Below are positions 8,509 through 16,579 of a stretch of 64,000 nt of DNA, piece by piece. How positions within the stretch are numbered: position 1 is the first letter of the stretch; each line of letters opens with the position of its first letter. The notes beneath the pieces are model-generated. The model ran no database searches. It worked only from the letters and a program-made list of their open reading frames with translations, and was not told the origin of the DNA. Where the stretch lies: the NCBI RefSeq assembly GCF_014763045.1, contig NZ_JACTAG010000001.1, positions 1,240,001 through 1,304,000 of the forward strand, given 5' to 3'. A program made the translations under genes and the position numbers. The stretch is from Sulfitobacter aestuariivivens (lineage in GTDB: Bacteria > Pseudomonadota > Alphaproteobacteria > Rhodobacterales > Rhodobacteraceae).

Positions 8509-10862
8509 AGCTGACCTTGTTCATCGGCCCGGCTGAGCAAGCTGCGATGCGCCTGCGTGTGATGCTGAAGGACAAGGCCGACCGTTTGGCAAAGCTGGGT
8601 GTTGTTGCGCCTGACTGGAACCATGTACGCCTTTATGCGGCATGCGCCGCGCCCGATGCTGTCGGTGTCCTGCGATACAAGCGCGGGTTGGAAAGTCCGC
8701 TGGTTCAGCAAACGTTGAGTGCGGAGTTTCACGCGCGGATGGAAAAAGATCTGCCTCATATCAAGGCCCGGCATGTCGTCTTGAGTGCTGCGCAACTCGG
8801 CAGTCTTTTGCACCGACCGGCTGAGATTGAAAGGCTGAAAGGCCTGTTATCCCAATATTTCAATCATATAAACGTCGTTGCTCATGTTTCACATCAAACG
8901 CGGATGATGTGCATGCAATATTCATCCGCTGTGATGGAGGGCCGACGTCAGACATTGGATCAGGAGCTGGCGTTGGCCCGACAATCGGATTGGTGGTCAG
9001 GTGCCTTAGCGTATGACGCACAGTCGGCCCCTGATTTCGGTATCTTCCCGGATGTGGAACGGCCACCCTTCTGGCTTGACTACGTCGCGCTGCAGCGTTT
9101 GTGGGAAGGGGCGTTTGGCGCAGGTTCAGTGACCCTTGCCCCCTTTGATCTCAGTCACCTGATGTCGGACCGTGGGACAGATGCTTTGTTCAGTGCACTG
9201 GGGTTGGATCAGCCTTTGGGCAAGACAAAGCCTGGGCGGATTTCTGGTGAAGAATCTGCGGCGACGCTGGCGCGGATGCGTCAGTTCAACGACGTGCTGA
9301 TCGCCTTCCAGAAAGGTCGCGACATTTCATGTCCTCGGGCATTGTGGCAACAAATGCTGGCGTCGCTGCGCGTCCCTGGCGCGCCGATCGATCCGGGCAG
9401 TCTGCATGCCGTTTCAGAACATTTTGCCCGGGACAATGCCGACCTGATCAGACAGTTTCCCGCATTGCGTGACGTTCTGACCGCCCCGGAAAAGCAGCCC
9501 GAATGGCGCGAGGCAGACGCTCAGTTCGGGTTTCGCGCGACACAATATCTGACCGCCTACGCCCACGGTATCAGCAAACACAGCACACCGATGGCAGACA
9601 AAAGGGCACAAGCGCAGGCTGCCGAACAAGCCGCTCGAAAATTCGATGCCCTATTGACGGAAAAGACAACAAACACCGCCGAGCGCGCCGCCAACACAAA
9701 TATTCTGAATAAGGTCAAAGTGAACTACCAGATGGTCCTTGGCTCTCAGTTTCGCCCACACAACAATTTGGGCGCCGTGAACGAGGAAGAATTGAGCGCG
9801 GCTTTTAAGCCAGCCCCGTCGCGTCCCTTGCAGGCCGGATCGAGCGGCAATGTCATTGTGGCCTGCATGAAGAACGAAGGCCCCTATATCGTTGAATGGA
9901 TTGCTTATCACCGGGCCATCGGGGTCGATCATTTCCTCGTCTACACAAATGATTGCGACGATGCGACCGACGCCATTCTGGGACGGTTGCAGGAATTGGG
10001 GCATGTGACGCACCGCAGCAACGAGGGATGGAAGGGCAATTCGCCACAGCAATACGCCCTGAACCAGGCGATCCGGGAACCTGTGGTGCACCAAGCGGAC
10101 TGGATCGCGCATATCGATGTGGATGAGTTCATCAACATCCGCACAGGGAACGGCACGCTGTCCGATCTTTTTGCCGCGGTGCCGGATGCGACAAATATCG
10201 CGATGACCTGGCGGCTTTTTGGACACAACGGTGTGACGGATTTCAGGGACGATTTTGTCATCGAACAATTTGATGCCTGCGCGCCGAAATTCTGCCCAAA
10301 GCCTCATACGGTCTGGGGGTACAAATCCATGTTTCGGAATATTGGGGCTTACGAAAAAATATCGTGTCATCGCCCTAACAAGTTATCCGAAGCGTTTGAA
10401 AGCAAAGTAAAATGGGTCAATGGTTCGGGGCAGGACATGACCCGTGATGCAGCACGCAATGGCTGGCGGTCGTCCAAATCCAATGTGGGGTATGATCTGG
10501 TCCAGCTTAATCACTACGCGCTGCGGTCGGCGGAATCCTTTCTGATCAAGCGTCAGCGCGGCCGCGCGCTGCATGTCGATCGTTCCATTGGGATCAACTA
10601 TTGGATTCGGATGGATTGGTCAGATTATCGCGATATCACCATCAAACGAAATGTTCCGCGCGTGCGGGATGAATACGACCGTTTGATGCAGGACGATAAT
10701 TTGCGTGATCATCACAAGGCAAGTGTTGTCTGGCACAAGCAAAAGGCTGCGGAGCTGCGCCAGATGCCGGAGTTCAGAGACCTTTATGCCCAGGCGCTGG
10801 CAGTGAAGCTGACCGAAACCGAACGTGTCGCCTATGCCTTGGCCCTCGACATGGAGACCTGA
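8505..10862 (+). CDS. fusion: degenerate sulfotransferase-like domain + family 2 glycosyltransferase
   Basis: A 785-residue two-domain protein. Residues 1 to about 330 follow the pattern of a sulfotransferase-like family: LTLFIGPAEQAAMRLR sits where LHIGFHKTGTTALQ-like P-loops occur, then RLAKLGVVAP, and later INVVAHVSHQTRMM in place of the usual Y-x-R-x-Q-x segment. The KTGTT loop itself is lost. A charged linker (about 370-440) leads to a glycosyltransferase starting near residue 449 with CMKNEGPYIVEW, TNDCDDATD and DVDEF (about 537-541). ATG 8505 overlaps the previous stop (ATGA). An upstream in-frame start at 8451 would lie deep in the previous gene. The N-terminal assignment is inferred from pattern, not homology search. 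Confidence 0.75.
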   Translation: MKLTLFIGPAEQAAMRLRVMLKDKADRLAKLGVVAPDWNHVRLYAACAAPDAVGVLRYKRGLESPLVQQTLSAEFHARMEKDLPHIKARHVVLSAAQLGSLLHRPAEIERLKGLLSQYFNHINVVAHVSHQTRMMCMQYSSAVMEGRRQTLDQELALARQSDWWSGALAYDAQSAPDFGIFPDVERPPFWLDYVALQRLWEGAFGAGSVTLAPFDLSHLMSDRGTDALFSALGLDQPLGKTKPGRISGEESAATLARMRQFNDVLIAFQKGRDISCPRALWQQMLASLRVPGAPIDPGSLHAVSEHFARDNADLIRQFPALRDVLTAPEKQPEWREADAQFGFRATQYLTAYAHGISKHSTPMADKRAQAQAAEQAARKFDALLTEKTTNTAERAANTNILNKVKVNYQMVLGSQFRPHNNLGAVNEEELSAAFKPAPSRPLQAGSSGNVIVACMKNEGPYIVEWIAYHRAIGVDHFLVYTNDCDDATDAILGRLQELGHVTHRSNEGWKGNSPQQYALNQAIREPVVHQADWIAHIDVDEFINIRTGNGTLSDLFAAVPDATNIAMTWRLFGHNGVTDFRDDFVIEQFDACAPKFCPKPHTVWGYKSMFRNIGAYEKISCHRPNKLSEAFESKVKWVNGSGQDMTRDAARNGWRSSKSNVGYDLVQLNHYALRSAESFLIKRQRGRALHVDRSIGINYWIRMDWSDYRDITIKRNVPRVRDEYDRLMQDDNLRDHHKASVVWHKQKAAELRQMPEFRDLYAQALAVKLTETERVAYALALDMET

Positions 10863-10865
10863 GAG

Positions 10866-11564
10866 ATGGCAGTGACCCAGACCCCGGCAGGTGCCAGGCG
10901 ATTCGTCAGATCGCGTGGTATGCGCTTTCCCCGTCATCCTGACATCATCAAAGGCCGGGTGCGTAAGCTGTTGCGTACAAACGCTTATGAACAAAAGGAA
11001 ACCGAGGCCGCACTGCGCGTTGTGCGCGCAGGGGACACGGTTTTGGAACTGGGCGGTGGCATTGGATATATGTCCACGCTTCTCGCCACCAAACGCCCGA
11101 TCAGATCGATACACTCCTTCGAGGCAAACCCCCATTTGATCCCCTATATTCGCGAGGTTCACGCCGCAAATGGGGTGACGAATGCCCACGTCACCAATGC
11201 CATCCTTGGCCCGAACGAGGGCGGCATCGATTTTTATGTGCGCGATCCCATGCTGGGGTCATCCCTGGCGGTGCTGGAAGGCGAAGTAGACCCGCCAAGC
11301 GTCAAAGTAGACGTGCTGGATGCGAAACAGGTTTTCAAAGACATCAAGCCCACCGTGCTGATCTGCGACATCGAAGGGGCGGAGGCGGATCTGATACCGC
11401 ATCTTGACCTCAGCGGGCTGCGCGCCGCGGTTCTTGAGACGCATCCCCAGTGGATCGGCCCCAAGGGGATCAATGCGGTGATGCAGGCCTTCATGGATGC
11501 GGGATTGGCCTATTACCATCGCGGGTCACACGGCAAGGTGCTGTGTTTCCGGACGGATTGGTAA
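10866..11564 (+). CDS. FkbM family methyltransferase
   Basis: A 232-residue SAM-dependent methyltransferase of the FkbM type. The SAM-binding glycine loop VLELGGGIGYMSTLL begins near residue 59, and the family hallmark DIEGAEADLI is at about 168-177, followed by LETHPQW. FkbM enzymes O-methylate sugars or small metabolites. It follows the fusion gene by three bases and precedes the next glycosyltransferase by one base, so it belongs to the same operon. The likely role is capping or decorating the glycan built by its neighbours. Confidence 0.87.
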   Translation: MAVTQTPAGARRFVRSRGMRFPRHPDIIKGRVRKLLRTNAYEQKETEAALRVVRAGDTVLELGGGIGYMSTLLATKRPIRSIHSFEANPHLIPYIREVHAANGVTNAHVTNAILGPNEGGIDFYVRDPMLGSSLAVLEGEVDPPSVKVDVLDAKQVFKDIKPTVLICDIEGAEADLIPHLDLSGLRAAVLETHPQWIGPKGINAVMQAFMDAGLAYYHRGSHGKVLCFRTDW

Positions 11565-11565
11565 C

Positions 11566-12612
11566 GTGTCTCATCTGGGCTTGCTTTGTGTCCGCAACGA
11601 GGCCGCGTTTCTACTGGAATGGCTTGCCCATCATCGGGCCGTAGGATTTGACGATTTTGTTGTCTTTTCAAACGATTGCGATGATGGAACGGACAAGATG
11701 CTGGACCGTCTGGCGGCCCTTGGATGGCTGTCACATGTGCGCAATGACGGACCCTATGATCAGGGCGGCATTCAGTTTACCGCGATGAAGCGCGCCGCAA
11801 AGCTGGATCGCGTCCGGGCAGCAGACTGGCTTTTGGCCCTGGACGTGGACGAATTTGTCAACATTCACGCGGGCGATCACACGTTGAACGCGCTGCATGA
11901 TGCGCTGCCCGAGGCGACGGCAATCACGTTAACTTGGCGGCTTTTTGGAAACGCGGGGCATGTACGCTTTACCGATACCCCGATGACCGAGACCTTTACG
12001 CGCTGCGCACCGGTCAAGATGTACTGGCCCTGGCGGGCGGCGATGTTCAAGACGCTGTACCGCAATGACGGAACGTACGGGAAACCCGGGGTGCACCGGC
12101 CCCGCGCGCCTGATCGTGCGCGATTGGACGCAGCGCGGTGGTTTGACGGCAGTGGCCGCCCCCTGCCCGACCCTTTCAAGACCAAGCGCATCTTTTCGCC
12201 GTTCGGGCGTGACAACTACGCTTTGGTTCAGCTCAACCACTACCCGCTTGGTTCGATGGAAAGCTTTGTTTTGAAAGCCGACAGGGGGCGCGCGGTTCAT
12301 GCGGACGACATGCTAGGGCTGGATTATTGGACAGAGCGTAACTGGACCACGGACGAGGATCACAGCATCGGCGCGCTTGCCCCCCATCGGGCGGCGATTT
12401 TGGCGGAACTGAAGGCGGACACTGTTCTGGCCGATCTGCATCAACATGCCGTGGCCTGGCGCAAGGCACGGTTTGAGATCTTGATGCAAGACGAACCTTA
12501 CCGCGCCCTTTTCGGTCGTCTGATGATGACGCCACCTGCGCGTCCGCTGACCCGTGCCGAGGCCGATTTTCTGATCGACCACGGCACGCGTGCAAGGCTC
12601 AAACCGCGCTGA
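11566..12612 (+). CDS. glycosyltransferase family 2 (Glyco_tranf_2_4 type)
   Basis: A 348-residue glycosyltransferase, third of its family in this operon. The signature CVRNEAAFLLEW begins at residue 8, SNDCDDGTD follows, and the metal-binding DVDEF is at residues 93-97. The QLNHYPLGSMESFVLKADRGRAVH-type C-terminal region is shared with the fusion protein at 8505. I chose GTG 11566, one base after the FkbM stop, because it places the signature at the same distance from the N-terminus as in the other copies. An earlier in-frame start at 11497 would overlap the FkbM gene by 68 bases. Last gene of the cassette; 110 bases follow before the next gene. Confidence 0.87.
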   Translation: MSHLGLLCVRNEAAFLLEWLAHHRAVGFDDFVVFSNDCDDGTDKMLDRLAALGWLSHVRNDGPYDQGGIQFTAMKRAAKLDRVRAADWLLALDVDEFVNIHAGDHTLNALHDALPEATAITLTWRLFGNAGHVRFTDTPMTETFTRCAPVKMYWPWRAAMFKTLYRNDGTYGKPGVHRPRAPDRARLDAARWFDGSGRPLPDPFKTKRIFSPFGRDNYALVQLNHYPLGSMESFVLKADRGRAVHADDMLGLDYWTERNWTTDEDHSIGALAPHRAAILAELKADTVLADLHQHAVAWRKARFEILMQDEPYRALFGRLMMTPPARPLTRAEADFLIDHGTRARLKPR

Positions 12613-12677
12613 ACACGCACCATATGCACATGTATTCTCCGTAATTTTGCCGCATTAAATCGCTATGCGTCGCGCAA

Positions 12678-12700
12678 GTCGCCTGAAAACAAGGGGCGAC
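12678..12700. other. short hairpin in leader of the hydrolase-like gene
   Basis: A 6-bp stem (GTCGCC / GGCGAC) with an 11-base A-rich loop lies just before the GAGGA ribosome site of the following gene. It could be a weak terminator for the glycan operon or a leader structure; no T run follows. Confidence 0.25.
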
Positions 12701-12722
12701 ACTTGTACTTGAGGACGTGGCA

Positions 12723-13661
12723 ATGACCGATCAGACGCCATCACTGGAGACCTCTCTGGCCGAGCTGAGCAAGCCGGACTGGATCCATGCGGTATCCCAG
12801 ATCGTTGAGGAAGACGGGTATTTTCAACAGCTTGGCGCCCGCCATTTCGCTTCCTTTGTCGAGGAAGGGACCACGTTGCTTGTGACCTTCGAGACCATTC
12901 AGGGCATGCATGCACTGTCTGCGATGGCACAGCCTTTTGGCTGGGAAATGTTGCGCGATTACGGGTGGTCGCATCTGTGCGTTGCCAGCGACGGAGACAC
13001 CTGGTTTCGCGACCCGGATGTCTATGCCTATTTCGACCGGCTGGTGGATGACGGGTTCTTTGATGAGTTCGAAAAGGTGATATTCTACGGTGCTGGCCCT
13101 TGTGGCTATGCGGCTGGGGCGTTTTCCGTAGCCTCGCCACTGGCGCAGGTTGTGTTGATCCAACCGCAGGCCACACTTGATCCACGGATCGCCGATTGGG
13201 ATGATCGATTTGTCGATATGCGCCGGACAGACTTTAGCTCGCGCTACGGATACGCGCCCGACATGCTGGATGCGGCCGATCAGGCCTTTGTGCTTTATGA
13301 TCCGCGCGAGACGCTGGATGCGATGCATGCCGCGCTCTTTACCCGGCAGAATGTGATCAAGCTGCGGATGACCCACATGGGGGCCGCGCTGCAGACCGAT
13401 CTGATGGAGATGGATCAGCTGGCCCCACTGTTGCTGGCTGTCGAGGCCGGTACGCTGACGCCTGCCAGCTTTGCGGCCCTTTATCGTGCGCGGCGTGACT
13501 ATCGCCCCTATCTTCGGAATGTGCTGATGCGCCTTGAAACCCTGGACCGGCCTTTGCTGGCCGCAGCATTGTGCAGAAATGTAACCTCCCGCATCCAGCG
13601 CACAGGCGGATTCGCCAGAAGATTGCGTGATCTTGAAGCGCGGTTGGCCGAGGAAGGCTAG
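12723..13661 (+). CDS. alpha/beta-hydrolase-like protein, nucleophile serine missing
   Basis: A 312-residue cytoplasmic protein. Strand-turn-helix FYGAGPCGYAAGAF at about 121-134 resembles an alpha/beta-hydrolase nucleophile elbow, but the usual serine is replaced by glycine. It is followed by LIQPQATLDPR, as in secreted-polysaccharide-linked hydrolase-like proteins of Rhodobacterales. From memory, homologues carry the database label phosphoadenosine phosphosulfate reductase; I see no PAPS reductase signature (no C-terminal ECG-type cysteine, no PP-loop) and do not support that name. ATG 12723 is chosen over GTG 12717 because GAGGA is seven bases upstream. It follows the glycan operon and may share its purpose. 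Confidence 0.55.
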   Translation: MTDQTPSLETSLAELSKPDWIHAVSQIVEEDGYFQQLGARHFASFVEEGTTLLVTFETIQGMHALSAMAQPFGWEMLRDYGWSHLCVASDGDTWFRDPDVYAYFDRLVDDGFFDEFEKVIFYGAGPCGYAAGAFSVASPLAQVVLIQPQATLDPRIADWDDRFVDMRRTDFSSRYGYAPDMLDAADQAFVLYDPRETLDAMHAALFTRQNVIKLRMTHMGAALQTDLMEMDQLAPLLLAVEAGTLTPASFAALYRARRDYRPYLRNVLMRLETLDRPLLAAALCRNVTSRIQRTGGFARRLRDLEARLAEEG

Positions 13662-13693
13662 AACGCAGCTTTGCAACGTGCTAGCCGCGATGC

Positions 13694-14734
13694 ATGACAG
13701 ATACGCTTTCCATCCGCCGTCCTGACGACTGGCACCTGCACTTGCGCGATGGCGATATGCTGCGCGCTGTTTTGCCCCACACGACCGCTCATTTTGCCCG
13801 CGCAATCGTCATGCCCAATCTCGTGCCGCCAGTTGTCACGTCGGACGACGCCCGCGCCTATCGGGATCGGATCATGGCCGCGTTGCCCGAGGAAACCAGT
13901 TTCACGCCCCTGATGACACTTTACTTGACCGAAGACACCGAACCGGGCGATGTCGCGCGTGCCCATGCCGAAGGTTTGATTACCGCCGTCAAGCTTTACC
14001 CCGCCGGGGCCACAACCAATTCCGCAAGCGGCGTCACCGATTTCGACAAGGTCGCGCCTGTGCTGGACAAGATGGCCGATATTGGCTTGCCGCTGTGTAC
14101 CCATGGGGAAGTGGTGGATGGCGACGTCGACATCTTCGACCGCGAAGCCGTATTCATTGACCGGGTGCTTGATCCGCTGCGCAAACGTCATGCAGGATTG
14201 CGGGTGGTGATGGAGCATATCACGACCGCGCAGGCCGCCGATTACGTGCGCGCGCATGACAAGGATCTGGGTGCCACGATCACTACCCACCATTTGGTCA
14301 TCAACCGCAATCATATCCTCGCCGGTGGCATCAGGCCGCATTATTACTGCCTGCCAGTTGCCAAACGCGAAGAGCATCGTCTGGCCTTGCGCGCAGCCGC
14401 AACCTCTGGCGATGCACGGTTCTTTTTGGGCACTGATTCCGCGCCGCATACGGACGCCAACAAACTGCTGCCCTGTGGCTGTGCCGGGTGTTTTACAGCC
14501 CCCAATACACTGTCGATTCTCGCAGAAGTATTCGAGCAAGAGAACGCACTTGACCGCCTCGAAAGCTTTACCTCGCTGAATGGTCCGGCGTTTTATGGCC
14601 TTCCTGTTAACGAAGCGATGATCACGCTGACAAAAGGCGATCCGGTGAGCTATCCGGGCCGTGTCGATACCTCAGACGGGCCCGTCACAGTTTTTGACCC
14701 GGGCATGGATCTGCATTGGCACGTGGCCCTGTGA
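13694..14734 (+). CDS. pyrC: dihydroorotase, class II
   Basis: A 346-residue zinc amidohydrolase that closes N-carbamoyl-aspartate to dihydroorotate in pyrimidine synthesis. Length and motifs fit class II (E. coli-like) enzymes. Metal ligands HLHLRDG sit at His14 and His16, the bridging lysine in AVKLYPAG is Lys100, further histidines lie in THGE and [10 protein letters not shown], and GTDSAPH closes the site. It starts the pyrC-dehydratase-pyrE-dnaB stretch; the next gene begins inside its stop codon. Confidence 0.96.
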   Translation: MTDTLSIRRPDDWHLHLRDGDMLRAVLPHTTAHFARAIVMPNLVPPVVTSDDARAYRDRIMAALPEETSFTPLMTLYLTEDTEPGDVARAHAEGLITAVKLYPAGATTNSASGVTDFDKVAPVLDKMADIGLPLCTHGEVVDGDVDIFDREAVFIDRVLDPLRKRHAGLRVVMEHITTAQAADYVRAHDKDLGATITTHHLVINRNHILAGGIRPHYYCLPVAKREEHRLALRAAATSGDARFFLGTDSAPHTDANKLLPCGCAGCFTAPNTLSILAEVFEQENALDRLESFTSLNGPAFYGLPVNEAMITLTKGDPVSYPGRVDTSDGPVTVFDPGMDLHWHVAL

Positions 14735-15711
14735 TCTTCACCCGCGACGCATATGAGGCGGCGGCGGGTATCGTCTATGAGCACCTGCAACCCACCTTGC
14801 AGCACAACTGGCCCCTGCTGGCCCAAGAACTGGGCTGCGAGGTTTGGCTGAAGCATGAGAACCAGACGCCGCTGGGGGCCTTCAAGGTGCGTGGTGGGCT
14901 TGTTCATATGCGCCGGCGCAAGGAAGCCGGAAAGCTCAATGGTGTCATCACAGCGTCGACTGGCAACCATGGCCAGTCCATTCCCAATGCGGCCCGGATC
15001 GAAGGGATCGCGGCAACGGTCGTGGTGCCAAAAAACAATTCTGCCGAAAAGAACGCAGCGATGCGCGCGCTGGGGGCGCGCCTGATTGAAGTGGGTGATG
15101 ATTTTGCCGATGCGGTGGCCTATGCGCGGCAACTGGCCCGGGACGAAAACCTCGACATGATCCCCAGTTTTCATGAGGATCTGGTGCTTGGCGTCTCAAC
15201 CTATGCGCATGAGCTTTTTTCCGCGGCGGGCGCACTGGATGTGGTTTACGTGCCCATTGGTTTGGGGTCTGGTATCTGCGGTACGATGGGCATGCGTGAC
15301 ATGCTGGGGTTGAAAACCAAAGTTGTGGGTGTGGTGGCCAAAGGGGCCAACACCTACGCATTGTCTTATGAAGCGGGAAATGCCGTTCCCACGAACCGCG
15401 CTGAAACCTTTGCCGAAGGTGTGGCTGTGCGCGAACCCAATCCAGAAGCCGTGGCATTGATCAACGCAGGGGCAGACCACATCGTCGAGGTTACTGATGC
15501 GCAGATCCAAGACGCCATGCGTCTGATCTTTCGGGCGACGCACAATATTGCCGAAGGTGCGGGTGCGGTGGCGTTGGCGGCTGTCATGGCCGAGACTGCG
15601 CAGTTGGACGGGCAGCGCGTCGGCGCGGTGCTGAGCGGCGGGAACATCGATGCGGCGAAGTATGCCGCGATCCTTTCAGGCCAGATGGACGCGGGAAGAT
15701 CCTCGCGCTAG
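14731..15711 (+). CDS. threonine dehydratase (catabolic type)
   Basis: A 326-residue PLP enzyme of the serine/threonine dehydratase family, deaminating threonine or serine to the 2-oxoacid. The Schiff-base lysine is in LGAFKVRGG, the substrate loop is STGNHGQS, and the phosphate-binding glycine loop reads GLGSGICG. It stops after the catalytic fold and has no C-terminal ACT domain, so isoleucine feedback is not expected. GTG 14731 overlaps the pyrC stop (GTGA); a TTG at 14716 is possible. The position between pyrC and pyrE is unusual. Other members act on hydroxyectoine-derived or threo-hydroxyaspartate substrates, so substrate is not settled. Confidence 0.85.
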   Translation: MIFTRDAYEAAAGIVYEHLQPTLQHNWPLLAQELGCEVWLKHENQTPLGAFKVRGGLVHMRRRKEAGKLNGVITASTGNHGQSIPNAARIEGIAATVVVPKNNSAEKNAAMRALGARLIEVGDDFADAVAYARQLARDENLDMIPSFHEDLVLGVSTYAHELFSAAGALDVVYVPIGLGSGICGTMGMRDMLGLKTKVVGVVAKGANTYALSYEAGNAVPTNRAETFAEGVAVREPNPEAVALINAGADHIVEVTDAQIQDAMRLIFRATHNIAEGAGAVALAAVMAETAQLDGQRVGAVLSGGNIDAAKYAAILSGQMDAGRSSR

Positions 15712-15748
15712 AAGGCGACATCTGAGCAACCAAAGTGAGCCCGCAGCG

Positions 15749-16426
15749 ATGATTCCGTCCTCCTACCCGTCTGCCGAAGAAATCGCGCGCCTGTCTGCGC
15801 GCATGTTGCTGGAAATCGGCGCGGTGCACTTTAACGCCAAGGACCCTTTCACGCTGGCGTCAGGACTGCCGAGCCCGACGTATATCGATTGTCGCAAACT
15901 GATCTCTTACCCGCGTATTCGCTCGACCCTGATGGACTTTCTGACCGTCACCGTGATGCGCAACGCAGGATTTGAGGCTTTTGACAACATTGCGGGCGGC
16001 GAAACAGCAGGCATTCCCTTCGCGGCACTTGTTGCGGAACGCATGGCGCTGCCGATGACATATGTGCGTAAAAAGCCGAAAGGGTATGGCCGCAACGCCC
16101 GGATCGAGGGCGCAATGACCGAAGGGGAACGCGTTTTGCTGGTCGAAGATCTGACCACGGACGGCGGATCCAAGCTGAGTTTTGTGGATGCGATTCGCGA
16201 GACCGGCGCCACCTGCGGACATACAGCGGTGATCTTTTACTATGATATCTTTCCGCAGACCGAAAAGACCCTTGGGGATCATGGCGTTGCACTGCATCAC
16301 CTGTGCACCTGGTGGGATGTTCTGGCGGAAGCCAGGGCACAAGGTACGTTTGACGAGGCGACACTGACCGAGGTCGAAGCCTTCCTCAACGCGCCGAAAG
16401 AATGGCAGGACACCCGCAAGGGCTAG
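15749..16426 (+). CDS. pyrE: orotate phosphoribosyltransferase
   Basis: A 225-residue enzyme that joins orotate to PRPP giving OMP. The PRPP-binding motif [14 protein letters not shown] is present, as are the N-terminal [16 protein letters not shown] segment and the flexible loop with [12 protein letters not shown] 15749 begins at MIPSSYPS and gives the family length; an earlier in-frame start at 15650 lies inside the dehydratase gene. It is followed by a 153-base gap and dnaB. Confidence 0.96.
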   Translation: MIPSSYPSAEEIARLSARMLLEIGAVHFNAKDPFTLASGLPSPTYIDCRKLISYPRIRSTLMDFLTVTVMRNAGFEAFDNIAGGETAGIPFAALVAERMALPMTYVRKKPKGYGRNARIEGAMTEGERVLLVEDLTTDGGSKLSFVDAIRETGATCGHTAVIFYYDIFPQTEKTLGDHGVALHHLCTWWDVLAEARAQGTFDEATLTEVEAFLNAPKEWQDTRKG

Positions 16427-16491
16427 CTCTTTTCCGGTACTGGATGTTGACGGATTGCCCCTTGCTGAGGCAAGATGTGGTGTGCGCTGGG

Positions 16492-16511
16492 TTGTCCACA
16501 AGACATCCACA
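16492..16511 (+). promoter_or_regulatory. two DnaA-box-like nonamers upstream of dnaB
   Basis: TTGTCCACA (16492-16500) differs at one position from the DnaA box TTATCCACA, and ACATCCACA (16503-16511) differs at two. They sit in tandem, same orientation, two bases apart, about 70 bases before dnaB. Chance occurrence is possible. Confidence 0.35.
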
Positions 16512-16579
16512 AAAACATACAATTTGCGCCAAACCGGCTCGCTGGCTATCACAGCAGCGGGACAATCGGGTGAGATATA

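Noticed and set aside
12723..13661. PAPS reductase as a name for this gene
   Set aside because: No PP-loop or C-terminal cysteine motif; the fold pattern is alpha/beta-hydrolase-like.
14731..15711. EutB of hydroxyectoine degradation
   Set aside because: No ectoine genes nearby and the sequence fits a general threonine/serine dehydratase equally well.
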